DNA from: Pontederia crassipes
Lineage: Eukaryota > Streptophyta > Magnoliopsida > Commelinales > Pontederiaceae
Assembly (NCBI GenBank): GCA_030549335.1
Contig: JAUKPH010000022.1
Coordinates: 2,356,001 to 2,420,000 of the forward strand
DNA: 64,000 nucleotides
Direction: 5' to 3'
Positions 43,076 to 54,646 of the stretch are shown here, in pieces. Numbering within the stretch: the stretch's first letter is position 1; every line of letters starts with the position of its first letter. The notes beneath the pieces were generated by a model. It was not told the origin of the DNA. It saw only the letters and a program-made list of their open reading frames with translations, and ran no database searches. The position numbers and the translations under genes are program-made.

Positions 43076-44343
43076 ATTATTTTTAGTCAATTTTGTTATG
43101 GCATTTTTATTGCATACCGATGGTCGACTTAATCTTCAACAAATGTATTTCTTTATCAATTATATAATTATTTATTTGGTAGATGGTTCGTACATACATA
43201 TTAATATTTAAATTATTTAAAATTTTATGTTAAATGTAGTATAAATTATTTAAATTGGTTAACTATATGAAATTTTATATGTGTTTTAATATGTATTTCC
43301 AATAGTCAAATATATTTTTATTTTTTTCTCTTTACGAAATAAAAAATTAAAAATTGTGATAGAAATAATTTATTTTTTCTATTTTCCGAGTTACTGTGTT
43401 TTCTCAATCGGTTAGCTAAAAATTTAATTTATATTTTAAATTTAATTTAATATATTTTTTCAATGGTGTCAATTTTATAAAAAGTATATGCTCCATATGA
43501 TTTCAAGTGATTCTGTCGAGATTGTTTAAAATTTTTTTGAATAATTATAGTTTTCTTATTTCAAATACCTAATGGTATAGTTACTTGTATTAATTATCTA
43601 ATGAGTACATTCAAATTAGGAGATGTAATTTTTATGGACACATGGCACTTTATACTTTTGCCAAATGTCAAATTCTCCTTGTAAACTTCTTTGCTTTTAA
43701 TATAGTATAGATTATTTTTAGTCAATTTTGTTATGGCATTTTTATTGCATACCGATGGTCGACTTAATCTTCAACAAATATATTTCTTTATCAATTATAT
43801 AATTATTTATTTGGTAGATGGTTCGTACATACATATTAATATTTAAATTATTTACAATTTTATGTTAAATGTAGTATAAATTATTTAAATTGGTTAACTA
43901 TATGAAATTTTATATGTGTTTTAATATGTATTTCCAATAGTCAAGTTTATTTTTATTTTTTTCTCTTTCGAAATAAAAAAATTAAAAATTGTGATAGAAA
44001 TAATTTATTTTTTCTATTTTTCGGGTCACTGTGTTTTCTCAATCGGTTAGCTAAAAATTTAATTTATATTTTAAATTTAATTTAATATATTTTTTTAATG
44101 GTGTCAATTTTATAAAAAGTATATGCCCCCGTATGATTTCAAGTGATTCTGTCGAGATTGTTAAATTTTTTTTGAATAATTATAGTTTTCTTATTTCAAA
44201 TACCTAATGGTATAGTTACTTATATTAATTATCTAATGAGTACATTCAAATTAAGAGATGTAATTTTATGGACACATGGCACTTTACTTTTGCCAAATGT
44301 TAAATTCTCCTTGTAAACTTTTTTCCTTTTAATATAGTATAGA
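43076..44343 (-). repeat. Tandem duplication of the Helitron 5' end (two ~635-bp units)
   Basis: 43076-43710 and 43711-44343 are closely similar over their whole length. Each ends (plus strand) in CTTTTAATATAGTATAGA, the reverse complement of the Helitron 5' terminus. The element therefore has two successive 5' ends and could also be read as 37,246-44,343. Confidence 0.88.
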
Positions 44344-44912
44344 TTTACAATTCGCTCTCGTGTTTCCATTTGAAAATAGAGTTGGTTCATATAATCATGG
44401 ACGGCAGTAAATGCAAACAAATATGCCCGCACCACCATCCATCAATAACAAATGCGGACCGACATTTAAATGTTAAATCTGTTTTCTCTTTCCTTTCATT
44501 ATTTGTTTATGTACTGTCTATTTGTGGAAAATAGTTTTCTCCAAAAAAGTATGATTTGAAATTTTAATTTAACTATTTGTTCAGAGATTTTTTTTGAAAC
44601 ATATTATTTTGATGATGTATTTTTAATAAAATAAGCCTTCATGATACATGAAAGTGACTGAAAAAATATACTAATTTTTTCGATAACTACTACCGGTATT
44701 TAGAACTACTAGTACCCGACTAATCCGGGTATCAAGACAGGAGCATGAAAGATTTATAACCTCTAACTAATGCGACAGCTTCAAGAATCGATCCCGAGGC
44801 TACTAGCATCCGTCGAACCACTTAGGATGCAAATAACTACCACTGCGCCAATCAATCGTTGGTTAAAAAACTGACATTTTTCTCTGCGTCAGATAGTCAT
44901 AATGTCATCTTT

Positions 44913-45050
44913 TTCATCCATCAAATTTGTTTAGTTAAAAGTAAATTCCAGACAAATAAAATAGTTTCTTAGACTTCCTTTTTCATCCATCAAATTTGTT
45001 TAGTTAAAAGTAAATTCCAGACAAATAAAATAGTTTCTTAGACTTCCTTT
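44913..45050 (+). repeat. Two tandem copies of a 69-bp unit
   Basis: TTCATCCATCAAATTTG...AGTTTCTTAGACTTCC is repeated head to tail with no difference visible by eye, so the duplication is probably recent. Confidence 0.85.
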
Positions 45051-45130
45051 TTTAGAAAAGAAAGAACTAGTGCAAGGAAAATATGTTTAACAATGCGTTT
45101 ATATTGTTTAAAAGATTATAAAATTGTAAG

Positions 45131-46163
45131 CAAGGTTGTTAATATCGCGAGTCAGACTCTTAAACTCGTTACGAGTTTAAGAGTTTACAGAACAAAATCG
45201 AGTCAACTCTTATCAGAATCGAAAATAGAAGTAAACTCGGGTTGACTCGCGAATTAACTCTTTAAACTCGGTTAACTCTTAAGAGTCTACTTGTAGAATC
45301 CTAGAGTCTATGTTCCATGTGAGAAAATGAGAAAAGTAAGCTTGAATTAAAATGTATTAATTGATAAATATGAATATGATTGCTTCTCTCTTAAATATTA
45401 TTTCTATCATAATAATTGAATTTCTTCATTCCTTTAATGATGAAAAAATATTGTTATTATTAATAATTATTTTTTTCGAAACTAGTTCAATCTTATAATT
45501 GTTTTATTTTTTGTCTCACTACAAGTAATTCAACGTTATACTTGCTTATTGTATTAATCCATCCTTATTTGATCATCTTTAGCTTCATGAGCTTGTCTTG
45601 TCAATGGTAATCTCCTAGTCGGATTTTCTTCTTTTTCTATCTTACTTTATTTTCATAAATCTCAATTCCACTATTATGTTCTTTTTCTTTTGCATTTATT
45701 GAGTCTTATCTTCAAAATTGTCGTGCAATCCAAGTTAATATTTTTTTTGGTAAGATAGGTATAACCACAACTTAGGATATTAATTATTTTGTTTCATAAT
45801 CTATATTTTTGCGATACAAACTTTAGTTATTTGTTAGCTCAAATAACTCTTATTTTGTAATAGAACATATAGTTCAAATTGCTAAAATTTATTGTTTGTC
45901 ATTTTTTTGTTATATTATCCTATCATCTACTTGGAAAATACTATATGCTATAAGTTTGTTTAACAAATAAAGTTAACATGCTCACCATGACTAATTATTA
46001 TATAGCATATGTGTAAATATGATAATGTTATTGACAATATTATAATTTTTTTAATTAAATATTTGAAATATAGACTACGAATTTACGATATGACTTCACG
46101 ATACGAGTTTACGAGACCCAAAATGAGTTTAGTTAGGCTCTCGATATTGACAACCTTGGTTGT
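45131..46163. mobile_element. hAT-like element, ~1.03 kb (CAAGGTTGTNAA family)
   Basis: The inverted ends are CAAGGTTGTTAATATCG and CGATATTGACAACCTTGG. TTGTAAG occurs directly on both sides, a 7-bp match that is probably a worn 8-bp duplication. The interior has many AACTCG/GAGTTTA strings near the left end and no transposase. Confidence 0.72.
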
Positions 46164-46297
46164 AAGTAAAATAAAAAATACGATATATAAAACAATATAA
46201 TATTTAATAAAATAAATAATTTTTTATTTTAAAAATAAAATATGAAATTACTATCTCTATACTTTATAAGTTGGGAGCAGTAATTTATAAAGTTTTG

Positions 46298-47455
46298 GGG
46301 TAAATTACATCAAATGCCCTCCAACTTTAAGGTTTGCTCGGAGATACCCTCCAACTTCATTTTGTAACACAAATGCCTTTCATCTTTTAACGTGTTTCAC
46401 CCGATGCCCTCTTTACCTGGAATAGCCGGTTTTTCAGTTTTTCGTCGATGTGGCGTCCACGTGGTCATCTCCTCTCTCCTCCACGCAAATAGTCGTCTGA
46501 CGTGGCATGCTCCGACGTGGCATATAAAATTACACCAATGCTCTCCAACTTTAAGGTTTGCTCAGCGATACCCTCCAACTTTACTTTGTAACACAAATAC
46601 CATTCATCTTTTAATATATTTCACGCGATGTCCTCTTTACCTGGGATAGACGGTTTCTCGATTTGTCATCGACGTGACATTCACGTAGTCATCTCATCTC
46701 TTCTCCACGTAAATAGTCGTCCGACGTGGCATGCTCCGACATAACACATAAGCTTATATCAAATGTTCTCAAACTTTAAAGTTTGCTCACCAAATGCACA
46801 TAAAATTACACTAATGTGGGCAAAGATGGCGGCCGATGAACGCGAAAGGTGAACGATGAAGGAGGCAAACAACGAAGGAGAGCGATCAACGAAGGAGTGC
46901 AAACGGCGAAAGAAGTTTCACACGAATGATGACAAAGAGGAAAATAAGGAAATAATTTAATAATGAGTGAGTCAACTTACGGTAAGTAAGATGGTTTAAT
47001 ATGTGGTGCCACGTCGGAGCATGCCACGTCGGACGACTATTTACATGGAGGAGAGATGAGATAGCCACGTGGACGTCACATCGACGAAAAATTGAGAAAC
47101 CGTCTGTCCTAGGTAAAGAGGGCATCGGGTGAAACGTATTAAAAGATGAAGGGTATTTGTGTTACAAAGTAAAGTTGGAGGATATCGCTGAGCAAACCTT
47201 AAAGTTGGAGGGCATTGGTGTAATTTTATATGCCACGTCAGAGCATGCCACGTCAGATGACTATTTGTGTGGAGGAAAGAGGAGATGGCCACGTGGACGC
47301 CACGTCGACGAAAAATTAGAAAATCGGCTATTATAAGTAAAGAGGGCATCGGGTGAAACACGTTAAAAGATGAATGACATTTGTGTTAAAAAGTAAAGTT
47401 GGAGGATATCGCTGAGCAAACCTTAAAGTTGAAGGGCATTTGGTGTAATTTACCC
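46298..47455. mobile_element. Fold-back Mutator-like element, 1.16 kb
   Basis: The ends are GGGTAAATTACATCAAATGC and its near-perfect inverse CATTTGGTGTAATTTACCC. Each arm continues for several hundred bases and itself contains a partial direct repeat (CTCCAACTTTAAGGTTTGCT occurs more than once). A 9-bp flank AAAGTTTTG/ATAGTTTTG (46289-46297, 47457-47465) fits the Mutator target duplication with one difference. The unpaired centre, about 46,800-46,980, has no gene I recognise. Confidence 0.8.
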
Positions 47456-47540
47456 TATAGTTTTGTATTCAAACTTTTATTTTTGAAATGATAGAATGTG
47501 GTGAATTAATATAACAATTATTTATTAATATATTCATTTT

Positions 47541-48083
47541 TAGGGGTGAAAGTAGTTCGGGTCGGTTCGGGTTTTCGGTCTAAAAAAATTAACCGCTATT
47601 TTTTGGGTCAGTTTTTAAAATTAGAAAGATCACCCTAGAACTATTTTGAAAAAAAATAAAAACCGCCCTTTAGCGGATCGATTTTTCGGGTGATTTTTTC
47701 GGAGCCCTACTTTTATATAATTATATTTTAAAAATATATTTAATAACTTAAAATTAATATAAAAATATTTAATTTATATTAAATATAAAATATACTACTA
47801 AAATTTTAAAGTTATTAAATTAGAGTTTGATAATGCGATAGAAAAGTATAAAATTTTATACAAAAAATATTATATCTATAATAATATGTATTAATTATAT
47901 AAATAAAAATCGGGCTCCACGGATCTCTACGATTTTTTCGGATGGGGTCCTAATTTTAGCGGGTGAATTTTAATTTATTAAAAACCGTCCTAAATTATAT
48001 ACGAACCCCTAATTTTTTATTTTTTCGATTCGATATTTTCGGATCAGGTGAATTTTTTGGGTTGGTCCAATTTTTCTTACACG
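47541..48083. mobile_element. hAT-like MITE, 543 bp, upstream of the PPR gene
   Basis: It starts TAGGGGTGAAAG with GGGTCGGTTCGGG-type ends and an AT-rich centre, and is flanked by a perfect 8-bp duplication TTCATTTT (47533-47540, 48084-48091). It is nearly the same length as the MITE at 13,140. Its right end lies about 390 bp before the PPR start codon. Confidence 0.78.
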
Positions 48084-48474
48084 TTCATTTTCATTGACTC
48101 AATTATTATTGCCTTGGAACTCCCAACCATCTCTCGTCGGGCAAGTGACGGCTCCGTCGCCTCGAGCTGGTCGTCCGGTCGTCGACTTGCGCATGCCTCG
48201 CCGACGACGCCCCTGAGATTCAGTCCAAAATCGACGTGAGGAAGGCTACTTAATCTAACGACGTCTCGTCGGGCCGGGCCCGGCCCTGGCCCTTCACAGT
48301 TAAATCCTTTTCTTTTCCCGTTTCTACAATATTGCTTGTGCTTGTGGATTCTTTTCCACGTTTCACGAAGTGTTTGATTGCCTGCAGAAACCTGCTAGCT
48401 TTTTTTAGGCTTCCTTAGTTCCTTGTAACAGTTGAAGTGAAAGGGAGCACAAACCCAAAAAGAAAAAAAGAAAG

Positions 48475-49953
48475 ATGCCTGTCCCACAACAGGAGCCACA
48501 GTTGCCACCACCCTTGAGACCACTCCCCCCCTCTTCTTCCTCCTCCTCCTCCTTAACAAACAACAAGGCCTCGATCGCCCGGCGGATCCTGCACTCCCTC
48601 AACACCTGCACGTCCCCTTCCCTCCTCCCCCAAATCCACGCCCAAATCCTCCTCCACAACCTCCACCCGGACACCACCATTGCCGCCTCCTTCATCTCCA
48701 CCTCCATCTCCCTCTGCTCACTCTCTCCCGCCCTCTCCCTCTTCTCCCGCCTTCGCCGCCCCCACGTCTTCGTTTGCAATGCCCTCCTCCGCTCGCTCCT
48801 CCTCCAGCCCTGCCATGGAGCACGTCACCGCATTGACCTCCTCCCCTTGCTCGTTTACTCCCACATGCTCCGCTCCTCCGTCCGCCCCAACAACTACACC
48901 CTCCCTCTCCTTCTCAAGTCCCTCTCCCGTGACCTCCTGCGCGGACGTGCCGTCCATGCCCACGCCGTCCGCACCGGCCTCCTTTCTGATCTCTATGTGC
49001 AAAACTCCCTCCTCAACCTCTACTCCGCCTGCGGTCAGATGGGGTCTTGCGAGCGCCTGTTTGATGAAATGCCAACGAGGGAGGTCGTTGCCTGGAGCAC
49101 CATGATCATGGGCTACAGGAATTGCAACCGCCTCGACGAGGCCTTGGTCGCCTTTGAGCGCATGCACTTTGCCAGCGTGGCACCCAATCGTGTGACGATG
49201 GTCAATGCGCTGGCCGCGTGTGCTGCCCATGGCGCGCTTGACATGGGTGTTTGGATTCACAGCCGCATCAGGTGCAACGGGTGGGCATTGGACGTGGTCC
49301 TCGGGACTTCTTTGGTTGACATGTACGGAAAGTGCGGTAGGATCGATGCTGGTGTGAGCGTCTTCGTGAGCATGCCCGAGAAGAACCTGTACACTTGGAA
49401 CTCTCTCATTGCAGGGTTCGCATTGGCCAAGGATGGGAAGGAAGCATTGAGGTGGTTCCTGAGGATGGAGGACGAGGGTGTTAGACCGGACCATGTCACT
49501 ATGATCGGCATCCTTTTTGCTTGTAGCCATTCCAACATGGTTGAGACGGGAAGGTGGATCTTTGGCTCGCTCTTGGACGGGAGATACGGATTTTATCCTG
49601 GGATCAAACACTATGGCTGCATGGTCAATCTCCTGGGACGTGCCGGCCTTGTTGACACTGCGCTCGAGCTGATTGAGACAATGCCCTTCCCTCCCAACGT
49701 AGTCATATGGGGATCGCTTCTGGGCGGCTCACGTGCGGTCGGGGACTTGAGGTTTAGCGAGCTTGCAGCAAAGAAGCTCATGGAGTTGGAGCCAACCAAC
49801 GTCACACACTACGTCGCGCTGTCCAACTTGTACGCCGAGATGGGTTGTTGGAGTGAAGCTGAGCAAGTGAGGAAACTAGCGAAGGAGAAAGGACTTCGGA
49901 AGGATGCTGGTTGGAGCTTTGCTGATTCCTACAAGATTGAAGAGCGTGGGTGA
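48475..49953 (+). CDS. E-class pentatricopeptide repeat protein
   Basis: A single exon of 492 residues, intronless as most plant PPR genes are. The first ~45 residues are Pro/Ser/Arg-rich and could be an organelle presequence. PPR motifs follow: NSLLNLYSACGQMGSCERLFDEMP (about 177-200), VVAWSTMIMGYRNCNRLDEAL (about 205-225), GTSLVDMYGKCGRIDAG (about 278) and YTWNSLIAGFALAKDGKEAL (about 303-322). HYGCMVNLLGRAGLVDTALE (about 379) leads into an E motif (VIWGSLLGG to KGLRKDAGWSF). There is no DYW deaminase domain. PLS-type PPR proteins with an E domain usually bind one or a few organellar RNA sites, mostly for C-to-U editing; the target here cannot be read from sequence. The gene is strongly GC-rich in an AT-rich setting. 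Its stop codon abuts a decayed ETFA copy. Confidence 0.93.
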   Translation: MPVPQQEPQLPPPLRPLPPSSSSSSSLTNNKASIARRILHSLNTCTSPSLLPQIHAQILLHNLHPDTTIAASFISTSISLCSLSPALSLFSRLRRPHVFVCNALLRSLLLQPCHGARHRIDLLPLLVYSHMLRSSVRPNNYTLPLLLKSLSRDLLRGRAVHAHAVRTGLLSDLYVQNSLLNLYSACGQMGSCERLFDEMPTREVVAWSTMIMGYRNCNRLDEALVAFERMHFASVAPNRVTMVNALAACAAHGALDMGVWIHSRIRCNGWALDVVLGTSLVDMYGKCGRIDAGVSVFVSMPEKNLYTWNSLIAGFALAKDGKEALRWFLRMEDEGVRPDHVTMIGILFACSHSNMVETGRWIFGSLLDGRYGFYPGIKHYGCMVNLLGRAGLVDTALELIETMPFPPNVVIWGSLLGGSRAVGDLRFSELAAKKLMELEPTNVTHYVALSNLYAEMGCWSEAEQVRKLAKEKGLRKDAGWSFADSYKIEERG

Positions 49954-49981
49954 AGCAATCCTCCGCATGCAAGCCAGAAAT

Positions 49982-50345
49982 TAAACAACCCTTTGGAAAT
50001 TCCCCTGTGCAAGTGAAGGTCGTACTGTGTGTCTATGATTTGTCGTTGGAATTTGCTCTGCTGCCTTTCTTGCATAATCGATCAGGTGAATTGTCGCAGG
50101 TTCTCGTCACTGATGCAGGTGAGAGTATCCGTTACTGGACATTTGGGTGGGAAGCATAATTGGTATGTGCAGCAAAGATTTAGGTATTCAAACAGAATTC
50201 CTGCTTCAAGGCCATTTAGGAAATATTTGCTACCACACAGGTTCTCTTCTTGCTGTTCAACTTGTTACTGATGTCATTGAGATGTCCGATATATACTTGT
50301 TTGTAAGGTCTCTTCCTAGCACGGAATTTTGGTGTGCCTTAGCTG
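49982..50345 (+). pseudogene. Decayed duplicate of ETFA intron 2 - exon 3 - intron 3
   Basis: GCTCTGCTGC, ATAATCGATCAG, CAGGTTCT, ATTCCTGCTTCAAG, CTTGTTACTGATGTCATTGA and ATACTTGTTTGTAAGGTCT follow the same order as ETFA 32,100-32,370. The match extends upstream into intron 2 (AAACAACC..TTTGGA) and downstream into intron 3. Because introns are included, this is a DNA duplication, not a retrocopy. The exon-3 region no longer reads through in frame, and no other ETFA exon is present nearby. It lies on the same strand as ETFA, about 18 kb downstream, and starts within about 30 bp of the PPR stop codon. Confidence 0.85.
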
Positions 50346-51672
50346 TAAGGTCTGCCCTTGGAATGTTATCGATTAACTTCAGAAGGATTCTCTTCTAGGT
50401 TTGACCCTTTCAAAAAAAAAAGAGAAAAATCCTAGGTTTGACGACATGATTAAATCACCTTAGCCTATCTATGTCTTTTTTTCGATTGCACTTCACTTCA
50501 CTTCAGTACAATGTTAACGGTTTGATTAGAGGGTAATGATTTGACTAGAGAATAATGATTTGATTAAAACATAGCGGTTTGTTTTTTGTAAATTTGATAA
50601 ACATAGTGGTTGAACTATTGAATACTTATAAAATGACGAAAATGAACATAAGAATATAATTTATGCTCATTTTTATATGCATCATAATTGATTTATGATG
50701 GTTTATTTTGGATAGTACAATTTTTTAAAATGTTGATTATTTTAAAATAAAATTTTATTCGTGCTGTAAGTAAAATTAATGATGTGAAACATTAAAATAA
50801 TAAGTAATATATGATGTTTAATTTTTTTTTAAAAAAAATTATTAAAATGAATGAGGGTATATTAAGAATAACACATGGAACCATTATATTTCATACTATA
50901 TAAGTTACTCCCACTTGCCTTTGGAGTTTTGTGCTCAAATCTCTAAACTTTAACCTAACACTTACCTCAGTCAAACCTTTATCCGTAACTTGAGGCTATA
51001 CTTGTTCTATGTGTCAAATAGCATCACTAATGTCATGGAGAATTTCTTGGTCCAATTTATGATTGCAATAGATAGGCCCTTTGCAAATTCAGGTATTGTA
51101 ATTCTGTACTTTTCTAGTTCTTTTAATAGTTTGATATGTTGAGGCTTGTGAATATATGTGCATGTGAGCTACCTTTTTGCTTGTATTTTATTTTGTATGA
51201 TTAATTGTATGACAGCTCAAAGAAATTAAATGGTAAATTTGTCGACAGAAACTTTGAAGATTTGCTCATGTTACCAAAATGCTTTTGTAACATGGAGTTA
51301 AGAGGTAGCTTCTGTTTATTCAAAGACTTGCACAACTTGTTATATACTTGGTTGTTCTCACGTACCACTTTATCTTGAATAGTCCCAATTGAACATCTAA
51401 TTCATGTTTCTTTTATCATTGCCTTATAGTCAAGTTCATGATTCTCTTTTGCACAAACTTGATTGTTGGTTAGTACACAAATCATGTATATTAATAATTT
51501 CTTTGTAAAGTCACTGTCAATTTTCTGTTGAAGTAATAGTAATAAGCTCTGTTTGATTTCATAGGTTTTTGAAGAATAGAAAAGATGGTTAGTAGACAGA
51601 TGAATAGGGGAGAAGATCAAACAAAAGCTACTATCTTTTTGGGTTTTCTTAAGGCAGGACAATATATGCAAG
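50346..51672. other. Intergenic, nothing recognised
   Basis: AT-rich with short frames only. Confidence 0.5.
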
Positions 51673-51692
51673 TGATTCATTGACATGGTCAA

Positions 51693-51872
51693 ACTCCGCC
51701 TATGTTTTATAGCCGGTCCCAAGCCCGGATAAAGGAGGAGGGTTGTGTTAGGCCCCGACAGCCAGCGTAAAACTCTGTCGAATCTTATGAACATGGATCA
51801 ACGAATGGCGTCGTATGATCCATGTAGCCGACCCCACCTAGTGGGATAAGGCTTTGTTGTTGTTGTTGTTGT
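51693..51872 (+). mobile_element. Full-length Au SINE, ~180 bp
   Basis: It starts ACTCCGCCTATGTTTTATAG and ends CCTAGTGGGATAAGGC(TTTG)(TTG)n. A 20-bp target duplication TGATTCATTGACATGGTCAA lies at 51673-51692 and 51873-51892. Its length equals the published Au SINE length of about 180 bp. The perfect duplication points to a recent insertion. Confidence 0.93.
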
Positions 51873-51892
51873 TGATTCATTGACATGGTCAA

Positions 51893-53079
51893 CTTTCTTG
51901 CTCTAGTTCTTTTTCTAATTAACTGGCAAATGATGATAACAATATTTTCTTCAGAGATAAATGGATTAAAACTACGTGTGAGCCTTTAAGTGATCATCAA
52001 TGTCTTTTCAGTTATAATGCATTTTATATTTTGAGGAGAATGAGCATGGAATATTGAAAGCACATTTCATGATTAACAAGGGAATATTTCTGAATTGTCC
52101 CAAGATAATCTTTAGGATATATGCATATGTATAGATCTTACTGCAGGAGCATGTGCCTCTCTAGCATTCCTAATTTAATTTCTGACTGCTTGGAGATTGA
52201 CCACGTCAAATCCAATTTGGAATCAGTAAGAGATGTTTTGTTCTTGTCACTTTTTTTTTCATTTCAAAAAGTTCACTTCTTTTTCTTTATTACACCATGT
52301 GGTGTTTATTGTGAACAAGTGATGCCAACCACTGGAACACACACTAAGGTAAGGTATTTAGCAATAAAATATATTTGGCTATGCACAGTACAACAGTGTT
52401 TTAATTTATTTCTCTATGGCACAAATCCTTGGTCTTATCAAATAACAAAGAAGACAACCTCAAGGAAAAATGTCTTGAACTTTTTAGAAGGCATCTCATC
52501 GGAAAGTCTTAGTCAGGCATAGAAGTAATTGACATCTTACAGTTCACAGCTTTTGTTGTCATACTAGAAGAAGCTAAAGGAAAATAACCTACTTTGTCTT
52601 CCAAATTCTAGTATGAAACAATAAGTTATGTTCCTCTCTCGAGGTAATAATTCAGAATTCAATAGCAATATGATTTGTTTAAAACGAGCAATGTGAAATT
52701 TCTTTTCAATGTTTTTAGGGGAATTTTCTTATCAACTTGCATTTGTGGGTTTGCAGTCCTGCTGAACGTGGGCAGTCTGACTCCTGACTCCAAGAGGTTC
52801 TGCTGGCAATATTGTACATCATATTTAGAGATTGTTTCTTGGTGAAACTCAATATCCGGGGCTACTCTAGGGGAACTCACATGATTGCATGGCGTGAGGT
52901 TAATAACCCTTAGGCCTTCCTCTCGGGCGCTGAATAGATCATACATCTTGACTCTTATACTAATCAAGATGGTCAAGAAAAATTGACACGTCAAGAAAAT
53001 ATTTATATAAAATACTATATCTTAGAAGATGAGGATGTTGGAATATAGAATCGTCGGCGTGCTTTAGTTTGAGGGAAAG
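51893..53079. other. Intergenic, nothing firmly recognised
   Basis: A stretch at about 52,146-52,226 is bounded by CAG and GTAAGA and has one open frame, so it could be a stray exon, but it matches nothing I know. 53,036-53,079 resembles the end of the internal region of the next element. Confidence 0.35.
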
Positions 53080-54646
53080 TGTTAGATATAATTTGCATAT
53101 CTTTTCATATTTTTGTAATATTATTTAGGATTAGTATCTCAGATTTTTTGAAATAATATTTCAAATATTTTGAGATAATATCCTTGATATTCTAGAGTAA
53201 TATTCTATTTTTTTTCTTGTATTGTCCATCTTTATTATAAATAAGGAGGCATTAGTGTTTGTTGAAAATAAGTGAAAATATGTTTTTCAACATGGTATCA
53301 GAGTGGGTTGATTAGAAATCTCTCATTGAGTGATTCGTTGGCTTTCATGACTTTTGTAAGTCCATTACGAAGTTCTTTATCTTCGTATTTATGTCTCGAT
53401 GATCTACATTTCAGGTTTTTCCTTTTCTCTCTCTTTCTTTCTACGTCTTTGTGTGTCTTTGTGTTTTCTTTTGTATTTTTCTCTTTCGATATTTCTACAT
53501 TTCCTTTTTCTATTGCAAGATCAATCTTAGCAGTGCACAGGAGCTTAGAAACTATTGCAGAACAAAATTTCATTTTTGCCTCTTTTATGTTTCCTTCGCT
53601 TTTGCCGATGTTATCGTTGGACCTGCCTTCGTGCCTCTATTGATCAAAGTAGTGATCCTAGATCGAGGTTTTGTACCTTTGTGGTTTATCTCCTTTGTTC
53701 TCTTCTCTACCCTAAGCTCTTGAGGGCTTCCTACGCCTTTGAGGTGTCCTACACTTCATAAAGAGTGTCATGCTGAACATTTATTGGTCGGAGCTTAACC
53801 TTCGAAATTATACCAGCGTTGTTGTGGACGATCGGACTTGGTCGACGTTGTTATTGACGATCGGACTTGGCCGACGTTATCGACGATTGGAACCTCATTT
53901 CCTTTTTGGCGATGGATTGCGGTTGGCATTCCTCAAGTCGTCCCTTTGGATTTTTCTCTCCATTTGTCGTTATCGATGTTCTACTGACATTGTTGTCAGA
54001 TTTGGGAGTTGTTTTCCAGTCGAAGAATCTATTTGCCTGATTGGATGTTCTGCCATTGTCGTTCAAGCTCTCTTCAAGTTGAGGCATGTCGGCAAAATTA
54101 TTGTTAGCATCTTTCTCTCCGATGTTCTTTCAACAACAGTTGACCTCTAGGTGTTTGTCAAATTGTCTTTACTGTAGTCATCGGCTTTAGCATAGTCGCC
54201 CAGTAGATGTTCGAAGAGTGGTTACACTTCTGCTGGTGTGTGATTTTGCCGCGGTGTGTCCTTCAAGTCACCGTCGTTCAGTCTCTTCCCCGCGTCAACT
54301 TGTGGGGACGTGTTGGAATATAAAATCGTCGCGTCATCAACTTTCTGGCTATCAAATTAGGCATGATTGATATGCGACAAGTTAGACATGATTGATATTT
54401 ATGCCTCAACTTAAGGGGGAGTGTTGAGATATGATTTGCATATCTTTTCATATCTTCGCATATCTTTGTAATATTATTTAGTATCCCAGATTTTTTAAAA
54501 TAATATCCCATGTATTTTGAAATAATATCCCTAATATTCTGAAGTAATATTTTAGTACATTATCCTTTCTTGTATTATTTACCTTTATTATAAATAAAGA
54601 GACATTAGTGTGTGATAAAAAATAAGTGAAAACATGTTTTTCAACA
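53080..54646 (+). mobile_element. Small non-autonomous LTR element, 1.57 kb (Copia-like)
   Basis: LTRs of about 213 bp (53080-53292) and 225 bp (54422-54646) share TTTGCATATCTTTTCATAT, a TATTATAAATAA box and the end TGTTTTTCAACA. TGGTATCAGAG follows the left LTR and CTTAAGGGGGAG precedes the right one. The interior of about 1.1 kb has no recognisable gag or pol. The LTRs differ visibly, so it is an old, defective copy. I find no target duplication. A similar string, GTTGGAATATA(G/A)AATCGTCG, precedes both LTRs, which suggests past recombination between copies. Confidence 0.75.

Larger units (their letters stand above)
37246..43711 (-). mobile_element. Non-autonomous Helitron, 6.5 kb
   Basis: On the minus strand it starts TCTATACTATATTAAAAGC at 43711 and ends with a GC-rich imperfect hairpin (CCGTGCATCGCACCGG) and CATCATACTAG at 37246, between A and T. 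The first ~80 bp match the Helitron at 16,522-20,238. No RepHel frame is visible. About 2.5 kb of LTR-like sequence (38,500-41,072) sits inside it. Confidence 0.7.

Noticed and set aside
46392-47361. Similar reading frames on opposite strands (MFHPMPSLPG type)
   Set aside because: They are the two arms of the fold-back element read in either direction, not a gene family.
48718-49611. 297-codon frame antisense to the PPR gene
   Set aside because: It is a shadow of GC-rich codons on the opposite strand, has no domain, and lies wholly inside a clear PPR coding sequence.
52146-52226. Possible lone exon between CAG and GTAAGA
   Set aside because: It is one short frame with no homology I know and no partner exons.
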